Shown here: in pieces, positions 20,801 through 24,215 of the stretch
Layout of the letters: every line of letters starts with the position of its first letter
Numbering within the stretch: position 1 is the first letter of the stretch
Assembly (NCBI GenBank): GCA_050288705.1
Contig: JBNKEI010000059.1
Span: 1 to 24,509, forward strand
Direction: 5' to 3'
Length of the DNA stretch: 24,509 nt
Source of the DNA: JBNKEI01 sp050288705
Lineage (GTDB): Bacteria > Myxococcota > Myxococcia > Myxococcales > UBA5297
Program-made: the position numbers and the translations under genes
Notes under the pieces: generated by a model
Seen by the model: the letters and a program-made list of their open reading frames with translations, nothing else
Told to the model about the DNA's origin: nothing
Databases searched by the model: none

Positions 20801-22161
20801 AGCAAATAAGCAGGAGCTTCCGATTGCGCGCTGAATTGTTCAATCTCTAGAGAAGCGCAATTTTCTTTTGCCAGAGCATCAAGTTGAACATCAATATTGT
20901 AAGTACAATTCGCCGCACATCTATGGTGCTGAGCTAATTTGGCTTCGGAAATTACCCACGCCAGTTTAGAATCCTCAACCATGAATGATAGGCGGTCTGC
21001 CGGAAATTTGGGATCAAGCGGAACGTAAGCGGCGCCAGTTTTTAGAATTCCCAGCATGGCCACAACCATTTCCACTTTACGTTCGAGGCAAATCCCCACC
21101 AATGAGCCGCGTTGCACATTAAGGCGCCGCAGAGCATGGGCCAATTGATTGGATCTCCGGTCTAAGACTTGGTAAGAAAGCGATTCATTGCCCTGCTGAA
21201 TTGCAACTGATTGCGGGGTTCTTTGCGCTTGTTCTTCAAAAAGCTGCGACACGGTTCGGTTTTTTGGGTAATTAATATTAAATCGATTACACGTTTCCCA
21301 GATAAAGCGCTTTTCGATTTCCGGCAAAATATTTAAATCATCTACCGCAGTTTCTGGAGATTCGCACCCACCAAGCAACAAACATTCCAGTTCGCGAAGC
21401 CGCCAGATCAGCCATTCCCTTTTATATGAATTTCGATTTACCTGCGCCTCGAATTCCAAACCATTTTCAGTCTCAATAGCAATTAAATTAAGGTCAATGT
21501 CCTCAAAATCTGGCGAATTAAAATACTGCGTTTGGCTTTTAGCTGATTCGGAAGCCACTACTGAAGAGGCAGCATTTAGTTGGTCAGACACATTTTTATT
21601 CACTAGAGAAAAAACGATTGCGACCAATGGTTCTTCTGGATCTTGCGATATATTGAGTTCGGTCAATACTTCTTGCAAACTCGCGCCAACATGCCTTCGC
21701 GCATCGTGAACGGATTTGTCTATTGCGTGGCAAACAGCAGCAAAGGTGTTATCCGGCTCAATGTGGCAGCGTATTGGTAAAACACCAACTGAATTATTAG
21801 AATTCCGCTCAGCAATTAGGTTTGGATTACTTGCCGGTATGCCAACAATGAAGTCAGTGGCTTTAGAAATACGATGGCAGAGTATGGCAAATGCGGATAG
21901 CCCCACCGAATAAAAGTCTACCCCAAGGTTCATTGCCAGTTTTTTGGCGGTTCGCAACTTAGGCGCTTCAATAAGATGCAATACCTGATAGGTAATATTC
22001 GATCGCTTTACCGACCGCTTTCCATCATAAGGAAGGCGAAGAGGCGTTGGCAATGGAGTCAACTGTTTACTCCAAAATTCATTTGTAACTTTGGAAATCA
22101 CTTTTTTATTAAGTTGTAGAGTGTTGTCCATATAGAGCTCGCCTGACGCATGATTGTTCAC
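5830..22161 (-). CDS. Hybrid NRPS/PKS megasynthase with terminal thioesterase
   Basis: One 5443-residue multimodular enzyme. The order is partial C (about 20-290), A1 (300-800), T1 (Ser850), KS (919-1345, Cys1090), malonyl-type AT (1437-1735, Ser1537), ACP (Ser1869), C2 (HHAVCDG 2084-2090), A2, T2 (Ser2979), C3 (HHIAWDG 3171-3177), A3, T3 (Ser4050), C4 (HHISWDG 4242-4248), A4, T4 (Ser5114) and TE (Ser5247, Asp5274, His5402). All visible catalytic residues except those of the first C domain are intact. The A-domain pocket codes by GrsA alignment are DILQLGMVWK (A1-A3) and DILQLGMIWK (A4), close to codes I know for glycine. There are no KR, DH, ER, E or MT domains. Carrier domains need a phosphopantetheinyl transferase, absent here. 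The start may be GTG 22161 (9 nt after the methyltransferase stop) or, with a better ribosome-binding site (AGGCGAG), ATG 22131. The product is unknown; the colinear prediction is Gly-beta-keto-Gly-Gly-Gly. Confidence 0.97.
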   Translation of the reverse strand: MNNHASGELYMDNTLQLNKKVISKVTNEFWSKQLTPLPTPLRLPYDGKRSVKRSNITYQVLHLIEAPKLRTAKKLAMNLGVDFYSVGLSAFAILCHRISKATDFIVGIPASNPNLIAERNSNNSVGVLPIRCHIEPDNTFAAVCHAIDKSVHDARRHVGASLQEVLTELNISQDPEEPLVAIVFSLVNKNVSDQLNAASSVVASESAKSQTQYFNSPDFEDIDLNLIAIETENGLEFEAQVNRNSYKREWLIWRLRELECLLLGGCESPETAVDDLNILPEIEKRFIWETCNRFNINYPKNRTVSQLFEEQAQRTPQSVAIQQGNESLSYQVLDRRSNQLAHALRRLNVQRGSLVGICLERKVEMVVAMLGILKTGAAYVPLDPKFPADRLSFMVEDSKLAWVISEAKLAQHHRCAANCTYNIDVQLDALAKENCASLEIEQFSAQSEAPAYLLYTSGSTGKPKGVLIPHRAAVNFLSSMQSQPGIKPFDRLLAVTTLSFDIAFLELMLPLTIGAQIILASQEEVIDGEALRRLIQRHQITFMQATPATWRMLLESGWEGNATFKALCGGEALPLDLAAALLERVGELWNMYGPTETTVWSSTGQITSAAEEIHIGKPIANTSIWILDSQLDPCPIGVPGEVYIGGEGVALEYLNRPELTAERFINDPFSEKTGARLYRTGDLGRWRTDGNLECLGRTDFQIKIRGFRIELGEIENAIANYPGVKQAVVIARQSESSNKTGETVLVAYLVANDNSSKVNDIALRTYLKRLLPEYMVPSYFVFIPEMPLTPNGKIDRQALPKNLADRPELSEAYIAPRTKIEKELCNIWSELLNLNKVGIRDNFFDLGGNSLLALRLTTRIRKIVSQEMPVVRIFEYPTVEKLAAHLSGSNSTDNSLFDGAYERATRFRIGRLSGNKETDGVAVIGIVGRFPGAQTIEELWSNLCSKKESISRFSLEELGPGIDEETKNDPNYIPTRGIIDDADKFDASFFGIGPLEAKVIDPQQRVFLELAWAALENAGYDCSRFNGLIGVYAGVGDNHYYHRNVLCHPDIAKTVGNLVVEYGNEKDYVAMRVSYALNLTGPSVSANSACSTSLLAIDNAFKALVDFECDMALAGGVDICVPQKSGQLYQEGGTFTKDGHCRPFDEKATGTMFCDGAGVVVLRRLEDAIAAGDHIYAVLLGSAKNNDGSNKVSFLAPSVEGQSRVIALAQAQANVLAETISYVEAHGTGTPVGDPIEVEALTRAFRATTNKKQFCYLGSIKGNIGHPTNAAGVAGFIKASLALHHETIPATLHYERPNPKIDFENSPFKVVNETTPWPRSETVRRASVSSFGFGGTNVHAVLEEAPLLEPSGPSRPMQLLPFSAKTEAALARIRQNYADFLTKKPAINLADMAYTLQVGRKYHPFRDFIVCNNREEAIQQLAKTEEEYAIEQLTTLNSGVVFMFPGQGSQYVNMGRALYNDEPEFRHWVDACCDILKGHLDRDLRELLFPDSQDEVTATIALKDTYYTQPALFTIEYALAKFWMSLGIQPVSLIGHSVGEFVCACLAGVFSLEDAISLVALRGRLIRELPRGSMMSVRCAAENLVGRLPADVQLAASNGPKLCVVAGPIDSVAALSQILESESIVTTQLHTSHAFHSAMMAPAVAPFIEAIRKVRCGKPTIPFMSTCNADWVTENTTLDAEYWGQHMRKPVLFSASIAKMLHDSEQIFLEVGPRDVLSTLARQHAHNNSDHSARIFASMGSNPQEEWARFLGAVGELWKNGVSIDWNLFYNNEKRYRIPLPTYPFEKKSYWLEPVDISSNYSKEALSVCTAIHIEDNENENAHPVKKAKKQGHRDEIMGAIASMLEETLGINLKRADENRRFDALGADSLLLMQLSRMVQTRLEFPVTFRKLTEQYPSPAQLAEAIKLARAAAITSEAPKNADIELAQLPHIHSHSCPADNQSLPSSKKEGRTLVSTPAQMELWLSAQTDTSANCAYNGSFTIHLTNAEEQALAWALQELPNYHEALRGRFSNDGEHFIIDSQIILPITYHDLSALSCQDQQKALQQIEESDSQTPYSLEKGPLFRASISCLGSGNFAVLMAAHHAVCDGWSLDVLLSDFAKLYSAFIRKSSPPALPEHQFSDFVGLCQSLPYLSQIENSRAFWGQKLNPLPPNLSLPYDGRRPAMRSYNAHHLLYTVDSPKMLAAKNLALELGVSFFSVQFSALATLIHRISGETNFVIGVPVASQPDVGMETAVGHLVNMLPIRCCIQPDYSFASICRENNSAILDAREHAAISFGEIVTELGVPRDPARVPLIAVTFTHVHKYAPGKVVFEGSEFSYSSNFRAFETFELSLVMIESHDGLEFRAHINADLYSRDWLQWRLHELDNLLQSGCNSPQMAISQLGLLPESELKVIGKELNCNNRDYPQDIPVTRLFEEQAQRRARFTAITQGNESISYQELDARSNQLAHALRRINVQRGELVGLCLERTIDMVIAVLGVLKTGAAYIPLDPKFPAERLAFMVEDSGLSRVISKTWLAKNHGCCSENTFNLDTEVDSLARESTDPITLDEHSAQPNDPAYVIYTSGSTGRPKGVCVPHRAAVNFLCSMRSQPGMEVTDRLLAVTTLSFDIALLELMLPLTIGAQIVLANQDEVIDGEALRRLIEKYQITYMQATPATWRLLVESGWKGSAGFKALCGGEALSPELAAALLKRVDELWNMYGPTETTVWSTIERVINLEQGISIGKPIANTSVWILDSDRRLCPIGVPGEIFIGGDGVALGYLNRPELTLEKFISIPPALSKMETKDGSRLYKTGDLGRWRVDGRLECLGRTDFQVKIRGFRIELGEIESVLASYPDIKQAVVVARGNDANQSNSNVSNNNLGDTRLIAYVLPNEDISDNVINNKNANRADEIALRAHLKRSLPDYMIPTNIVRLESFPLTPNGKVDRNALPEPENAPVLTEYVEPRDEREKLLAIVWQKVLNLSRVGAHDNFFELGGQSILAARVVAKLKRDYNIQIPIRNLFAAPTIAQLGQFLPESINTHCLNAAPAQTRKIPLRQKSDPIVLSLMQQRIWFLEQLEPGKSIHNLPAAYRLCGNLNVDALERALDSFVLRHDVLRTAFVDNGSGPMQVVHALSRFKLNRLTLLNKPDSFVRRQLSELCNEPFDLNSGMLFRAWLADRGNNDYILAICAHHIAWDGSSFSIFLKEIDQLYDAFSKGKDFALPELPITYADFTAWQHANLTDDALEAHLAFWREHLSGELPVLNLPTDKPRPAVQEGRGGDIRFHISRKQADALTALALRENATLYMVLLAAFKVLIHRYSGQNDIVVGVPVQGREHPDTENLIGFFVDTLALRTRFSSDISFATLLKRVKNVCLDCFAHQEAPFQKIVEELQLPRDVSRTPVYQAIFSFLDQRSKAMRIGDFVRTDFPIDLLSATTDLTLLIIENVDGLFGVINYDSALFERETAVRLSVSFSIILEAILADLAQPLYKLPILSETEQKSIAFWNNTEKSFNRNCLVHELVAEQVARSPEAIAISFNGISLTYAELDERAARLANYLISLGAGPGLRIAVSLERSLEMVVAIYAVLKTGAAYVPLDPAFPSERIAFMLEDSGAFALITQQSLRQKLPAASRIVCVDDDDRLIASCSSEPMKKLTFSGESVAYVIYTSGSTGKPKGVQIPHRALANFLLSMQTEPGLSSQDTLLAVTTLSFDIAGLELWLPLIVGARIAIASRETTLDGDLLCETLKECGATVMQATPSTWRLLISAGWQGSPKFKILVGGEALPADLAQELMKRSGSAWNMYGPTETTVWSTCWRIPVDSNQPIVIGKPIANTQTYVLDDHLQQVPIGVVGNLYIGGQGLALGYLNRPDLTSKQFVPVPTTLNQKNLSGNKSLYRTGDMARFRIDGNLEYLGRADHQVKIRGFRIELGEIESVLAHHPRVKHAVVIAHENSGDARLIGYVILNKNAADNNLDDNSEQADDIALRAHLKRSLPDYMVPPNIVRLESFPLTPNGKVDRNALPIPDKITPALTEYVEPENEREKLLAIVWQEILNLSRVGVHDNFFELGGQSLLAAKLMAKLKRDYGIQIPIRNLFIAPTIAQLAQLLPESLEASRLIGSPLQTRKIPPRRESDPIILSLMQQRIWFLEQLEPGKSVHNLPAAYRLRGNLNIDALERALDSFVQRHQALRTAFVDNGNGPVQVVHVLSRFKLNKLNLLDKPDSFVRHHLSELCNQPFDLKSGMLFRAWLADLGNNDYILAICAHHISWDGSSFSIFLKEIDQLYGAFSEGKELNLPELPITYADFTAWQHTSLTGDTLEAHLAFWREHLSGELPVLNLPTDKPRPAVQDGRGGDIRFHISRTQADALTALALSENVTLYMVLLAAFKALIYRYSGQNDIIIGVPIQGREHPDTENLIGFFVDTLALRTRFSGEISFASLLERVKNVCLDCFAHQEAPFQKIVQELQLPRDRSRTPVYQAMFSFLDQGLNKLNIGGLAYTDFHLELLNATTDLTLLMFNGADGFSGVINYDSALFERETAERLSISFSIILEAIVADLSQPLHKLPILSERERKALVFWNNTARQFDRSCLAHELVAEQVARSPEAIAISYNNISLTYAELDERAARLANYLVSLGAGPGLRIAVSLERSLEMVIAIYAVLKAGATYVPLDPAFPAERIAFMLEDSGAFALITQQSLRQKLPAAQRTISIDGDAELIAKCSAEPIEKVAISDESVAYVIYTSGSTGKPKGVQIPHRALTNFLLSMETEPGISSRDILLAVTTLSFDIAGLELWLPLIVGARIEIASREATLDGYLLGKLLNKCGATVMQATPSTWRLLIAAGWQGSSKFKILVGGEALPADLAQELVKRSGSAWNMYGPTETTIWSTCWRIPVDSTHPIVIGKPIANTQIFVLDNHMQPVPIGVIGNLYIGGQGLAIGYLNRPELTAQQFVPAPAALSQHDFQSNALLYRTGDTARFRIDGTIEFLGRADYQVKVRGFRIELGEIESVLMRNPSIKQAVAIVREDNPGDMRLVAYLVSRTGIAIDIHSLREYMSKSLPEYMVPQHFIELKAMPLTPNGKIDRKALPAPKGVEGISGGSEIEMPKNPTEKKLANIWKNVLNIPNISVTSNFFDLGGHSLLAVRIFNEIFNEFGVRLPLAALFEQPTVRLLAKKLRDLNSGISKSTWNTVVPIQPKGSLPPLFCVSGLGGTPLNLRTLTTTLGENQPFYGLQHRGVDGRLPPHTSIADMAKEFISDIRRVQSSGPYYLAGYSAGGLAAYEMARLLLDVGEEVAGVILLDSSNPLVLHWSWGARVSAHMTNFRRVGMDYLSVRAKEFTKRAYSNSRRAMQNLTTSNKDYERRHDIVSVATLEAERQYVPTELNVDVVLLKSDAAIPAIAGIGYPPHESNGWRPLVKGRLEIEHINCFHLDMIAEKVAPTTGSLMTKALCSFRERVEARRLSEAKLLADE
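5833..9855 (-). other. Synthase final module C4 - A4 - T4 and thioesterase
   Basis: Residues about 4100-5443. C4 (HHISWDG) and the A4 core closely match C3/A3; the pocket reads D, I, L, Q, L, G, M, I, W and K. The A4 C-terminal subdomain and T4 (FFDLGGHSLLAV, Ser5114) differ from the other modules. The TE is an alpha/beta hydrolase with GYSAGG (Ser5247), LLDSS (Asp5274) and CFHLDM (His5402), of the type that releases the chain by hydrolysis or cyclization. Confidence 0.88.
7222..10467 (-). repeat. Tandem intragenic duplication, copy 2 (A3 tail - T3 - C4 - A4 core)
   Basis: Second copy of the unit. A 35-nt stretch encoding core A8 is identical at 10433-10467 and 13685-13719. Similarity stops at A8 of A4, after which the A4 tail, T4 and TE are unrelated at the nucleotide level. 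Confidence 0.75.
9892..13068 (-). other. Synthase module C3 - A3 - T3
   Basis: Residues about 3030-4090. C3 (SLMQQRIWFLEQLEPGKS, HHIAWDG) is of the ordinary peptide-bond-forming type. A3 gives pocket residues D, I, L, Q, L, G, M, V, W and K. The carrier Ser is 4050. The module is nearly a copy of the next one; catalytic His3172 and His4243 are 1071 residues (3213 bp) apart. Confidence 0.85.
10468..13719 (-). repeat. Tandem intragenic duplication, copy 1 (A2 tail - T2 - C3 - A3 core)
   Basis: This stretch and the next (about 7222-10467) are closely similar at DNA level; for example 12421-12479 and 9208-9266 differ at only a few positions. The unit runs from core motif A8 of one A domain to A8 of the next. 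Copy 1 is about 40 bp longer because of the Asn-rich insertion in A2. Boundaries are by eye. Confidence 0.75.
13117..16314 (-). other. Synthase module C2 - A2 - T2
   Basis: Residues about 1950-3015. C2 accepts the ketide-extended chain and belongs with the half C at the N-terminus (shared LPYDG-R, TL-HRIS, VLPIRC/MLPIRC patterns), not with C3/C4. HHAVCDG is intact. A2 has pocket residues D, I, L, Q, L, G, M, V, W and K. It is A1-like up to core A8 and A3-like afterwards, and carries an Asn-rich insertion (NQSNSNVSNNN) in its C-terminal subdomain. T2 has FFELGGQSILAA with Ser2979. Confidence 0.85.
16357..19407 (-). other. Synthase PKS module: KS - AT - ACP, no reductive domain
   Basis: Residues about 919-1935. 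The KS has the Cys1090 site (SANSACSTSLLAI), EAHGTGT and KGNIGH, so both catalytic His are present. The AT has GHSVGE (Ser1537) and HAFH near residue 1633, the pattern of malonyl-CoA-specific ATs (methylmalonyl enzymes usually have YASH). The ACP motif is GADSLLLMQ with Ser1869. AT passes directly through a post-AT linker to the ACP, leaving no room for KR, DH or ER. The predicted action is two-carbon extension of the aminoacyl starter with the beta-keto group retained. Confidence 0.9.
19417..22161 (-). other. Synthase loading module: half C - A1 - T1
   Basis: Residues 1 to about 915. The protein begins in the middle of a condensation domain: FWSKQLTPLP matches FWGQKLNPLP, the start of the C-terminal lobe of C2, and no HHxxxDG lobe precedes it. 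A1 has the usual cores (LLYTSGSTGKPKG, NMYGPTETTVW, LYRTGDLGRW, NGKIDR), with pocket residues D, I, L, Q, L, G, M, V, W and K. The carrier motif is FFDLGGNSLLAL with Ser850. This module would load the first residue, most likely glycine. Confidence 0.85.
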
Positions 22162-22170
22162 GGACAGATT

Positions 22171-22950
22171 TCACTTAGGTGCAGGACATCCCATTAGGTA
22201 AGTGTACGGCAAGTTAAGCACAGGGTTATGAAGTTGACCCATTTCCCAGCAATAGTCGTCAGACGATAATTGCTCGGTAAATTCTTTCAGCTCTTCGAAG
22301 GTATAGGACCTCAAGCACGATACAATATTATCCCAGCCAAGCATGACAGGTAACAGCGGAATAACAAAAGTGAAAAAGCGTTGAAGGACGGTAGGCTTTA
22401 TCTGTTTAGTCATTTCAAAGAAATACTTTGGAGCATAGCCATAGCATATCATTGCCGACTTAGTCCGACTGGTGGTTTCGCCAATAAATATGTATTGCCT
22501 ATTATCAAAAGCATTCTTTAATAAACTAAAAGCAATTTCCGGCTTCATGTGATGAAGCCCGGAAAACATTGTGCGAATCCCTTGCAAATCATTGGGAACA
22601 TTTGCGGCACTAATTGATTCGGCGATGTATCTTATATTTTTACCTTGATTCATTTCGGCAACGGACTGCAAATTTGGTATAAGATCAGTTAGCGTTAGCT
22701 GAATATCTAAATTATAGTTTTCTTTAAGTATTCTCACCAAATCAAGTACCGGACCGCCGCCACCAGAACACAAATCCACAATTTTCTTTTGACCGCTCTT
22801 CTCAAGAAGTTCAATGACCTTGGGAGCCCAAACCGTACCGTCTCTAGTTTCCTGATGACAAACACGCAAAATACTGGTCATCCACGAAGTCATGAATTTG
22901 GGCAATCGCCGTTGGTCATTGAATTCAAACAAGTGAACTCTTCGGATCAT
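22171..22950 (-). CDS. Class I SAM-dependent methyltransferase
   Basis: A 259-residue protein. The ATG at 22950 has a strong GGAGGT ribosome-binding site (22958-22963). The opening RRVHLFEF, motif I IVDLCSGGGGP at 57-67, and LTDLIPNL matching the acidic post-I loop fit a Rossmann-fold methyltransferase. The later segment FVIPLLPVMLGWDNIVSCLRSY, followed by a helical EELKEFTEQL and WEMGQ, matches a widespread stand-alone family of about 250 residues that I know from memory only as an uncharacterised class I methyltransferase. It lies 9 nt upstream of the synthase and is surely co-transcribed with it. Methylation of an amine, enol or carboxyl of the product is plausible, but because relatives occur outside biosynthetic loci the substrate is open. 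Confidence 0.85.
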   Translation of the reverse strand: MIRRVHLFEFNDQRRLPKFMTSWMTSILRVCHQETRDGTVWAPKVIELLEKSGQKKIVDLCSGGGGPVLDLVRILKENYNLDIQLTLTDLIPNLQSVAEMNQGKNIRYIAESISAANVPNDLQGIRTMFSGLHHMKPEIAFSLLKNAFDNRQYIFIGETTSRTKSAMICYGYAPKYFFEMTKQIKPTVLQRFFTFVIPLLPVMLGWDNIVSCLRSYTFEELKEFTEQLSSDDYCWEMGQLHNPVLNLPYTYLMGCPAPK

Positions 22951-23094
22951 TGTTACGACCTCCGCTTACGCCTCAATACATTAGCACTAACTCAGCATGA
23001 GCATGGCGTCAAGATCATGTTTTCATTAATTATTGACCGGCAGCCTCAGAAAGGTCTAGGTGCACCTGGCAAGCCTAAAAAAGCCTAGCTCGGA
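22951..23094 (-). promoter_or_regulatory. Leader region of the biosynthetic operon
   Basis: This 144-bp gap separates the small upstream gene from the methyltransferase. It holds the GGAGGT ribosome-binding site, a 10-bp perfect palindrome AGGTGCACCT at 23058-23067, and a TTGACG hexamer (minus strand, 23007-23012) with only a weak -10 at 17 nt (TAGTGC). A separate operon promoter here is possible but not demonstrated. Confidence 0.3.
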
Positions 23095-23436
23095 TTAGCG
23101 GCTACCAGTTTTGGTCAAAATAATGCGACTAAGCTTTGCCTTCTCTTCAGCAGTACGATTTTCGGGAGTGTTGGTTGCCCCTAGAGAACCCGCTTTTGCA
23201 CTTCTCACCTTTGGCCTAGTCAGCGGTTTGCTCTTGGAAATCCGCACATCCTTCTTTTGCGAAACCGATTTTGGAGGCAATAAATCAGTCTTTCTTTGCG
23301 GTTTACTGGCCAAGACTTCGTAAGCTTCCATAATTCGATCAGCCACCGTTCTTCCCCCTACAGGCACAGTGCCGATTAGAATTCCCACCGCAACTGCTAT
23401 ACTGGAATAAAAAACAAATTTGATAATTCCAAACAT
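23095..23436 (-). CDS. Small single-TM basic protein, unknown function
   Basis: A 113-residue protein. The ATG at 23436 follows a strong GGAGGAG ribosome-binding site. Residues about 5-25 form one hydrophobic helix (IIKFVFYSSIAVAVGILIGT), then a GGRTVADRIMEAYEVL segment, and then a Lys/Arg/Pro/Ser-rich disordered tail likely facing the cytoplasm. I do not recognise a named family, although short proteins with an N-terminal helix followed by a G-RT motif are familiar from deltaproteobacterial genomes. It is upstream of and on the same strand as the biosynthetic operon, 144 bp away. Confidence 0.65.
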   Translation of the reverse strand: MFGIIKFVFYSSIAVAVGILIGTVPVGGRTVADRIMEAYEVLASKPQRKTDLLPPKSVSQKKDVRISKSKPLTRPKVRSAKAGSLGATNTPENRTAEEKAKLSRIILTKTGSR

Positions 23437-23464
23437 CTATCGACTCCTCCACACAGAGATAGTT

Positions 23465-23493
23465 ATCCTACTATATGCTCTAAAAGAACTCAA
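23465..23493 (-). promoter_or_regulatory. Putative sigma70 promoter for the small TM protein
   Basis: On the minus strand TTGAGT (23488-23493) and TAGGAT (23465-23470) are 17 nt apart, each matching consensus at 4 of 6 positions. They end about 30 nt before the ATG at 23436. If the operon lacks its own promoter, this one could read through into it. Confidence 0.35.
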
Positions 23494-23710
23494 AAATTTT
23501 GACTTTATTGGAAGACGCTTATCTTTTTTTAGACCTTTTTTTCTGGTATTTGACCGTGCAGGCTATTCTCCCGACTTTTTTAAGAAATGCGTGAAGAAAA
23601 TATCGCCGTTATTACCTACCCTAAATTTCCTGGTGACCTAATCCTTAAGGCTAAGCGCAAGTACTTCGAAACACGTAATTAAAGACCTTCCGGAAGAGGA
23701 CCAATTTAGT

Positions 23711-23913
23711 CAGGGCAATCGAGTTCTAATTTATTAGAGATAAATATCTATGTTTCCCAATTCCGTTTGTCCTGAGAGTAGGGTCGGCTACGACCCGAAG
23801 TCGAAGGACATATTAGCAACAAGAAGCCTTCGACTTCGCTATCGCTACGCTCAGGCTGACCGGAAGCATATTCGTTTGAAGATATCAATAACATTTAGAA
23901 CTCGATTGCCCTG
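23711..23913. repeat. 203-bp palindromic MITE-like element
   Basis: Perfect 19-bp terminal inverted repeats, cagggcaatcgagttctaa at 23711-23729 and its reverse complement at 23895-23913, enclose an imperfect palindrome. The inner arms 23771-23807 and 23827-23855 pair through cctgag-gtag and cgaagtcgaagg around a 19-nt loop. The left inner arm has its own hairpin, gggtcg-gcta-cgaccc, at 23781-23796. There is no coding capacity and no clear target duplication. It is flanked by degraded sequence: the interval 23437-23947 contains no gene I can support apart from this element and the promoter. Confidence 0.65.
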
Positions 23914-23947
23914 TCTGCCAGGTACAGAGGTGTTGCCAGAACACGAA

Positions 23948-24124
23948 ATGCGCATCACTTTCCTTGGTAGCTCACCGTGGTCACCGAACCCACTCCAAAA
24001 GGAAACATCGATGCTGGTCGAATTAGGAAACGGAACCATGCAGCCCCGTCGGTTTTTCTTTGACTTGGGGAATGGCAGCGTAGGCCATGCGATTGCTCTT
24101 CAATTTAGTCGAGAAAGGCGGTAA
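23948..24124 (+). pseudogene. N-terminal fragment of a metallo-beta-lactamase-fold hydrolase
   Basis: A frame starting MRITFLGSSPWSPNPLQK and continuing TSMLVELGNG and RFFFDLGNGSVGHAIALQF matches the first two beta strands and the Asp/Gly loop of RNase Z-like MBL-fold hydrolases. The metal-binding HxHxDH motif expected about 15-20 residues later is absent: the frame runs into a stop at 24122-24124 and the other frames do not resume the family. So this is a truncated relic of about 58 codons, cut next to the IS605-type element. The upstream 23750-23947 extension of the frame is the palindromic element and is not coding. Confidence 0.5.
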
Positions 24125-24215
24125 TCCTGGATGGTGCTGCTGCGCCGGCATCAATGGACCCTCGATGGTTCGTCCCGTCAGGTCAAGGACTCCGTTCCGT
24201 TAGACCTACCCAAAT
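24125..24215 (-). mobile_element. Probable right-end region of the IS200/IS605-type element
   Basis: The non-coding DNA directly 3' of tnpB should hold the right end and the guide-RNA scaffold. A 5-bp stem, ctacc (24206-24210) with ggtag (24225-24229), spans the stop codon; longer hairpins are not evident. The outer boundary probably lies near the break in the MBL fragment (about 24100-24130) but cannot be fixed without a second copy of the element. Confidence 0.35.

Noticed and set aside
5598..22161. Many plus-strand frames of 60-130 codons opposite the synthase and TPR genes
   Set aside because: They are antisense shadows of the long coding frames and repeat with the duplicated modules.
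23041..23094. Possible rho-independent terminator after the small TM gene
   Set aside because: The T-rich stretch is flanked by direct repeats (AAGCCT...AAGCCT), not an inverted repeat, so no stem precedes it.
23587..23682. 31-codon frame beginning MREENIAVITYPKFPGDL
   Set aside because: It looks coding-like but has no ribosome-binding site, is very short and is bounded by stops; I could not link it to the nearby MBL fragment.
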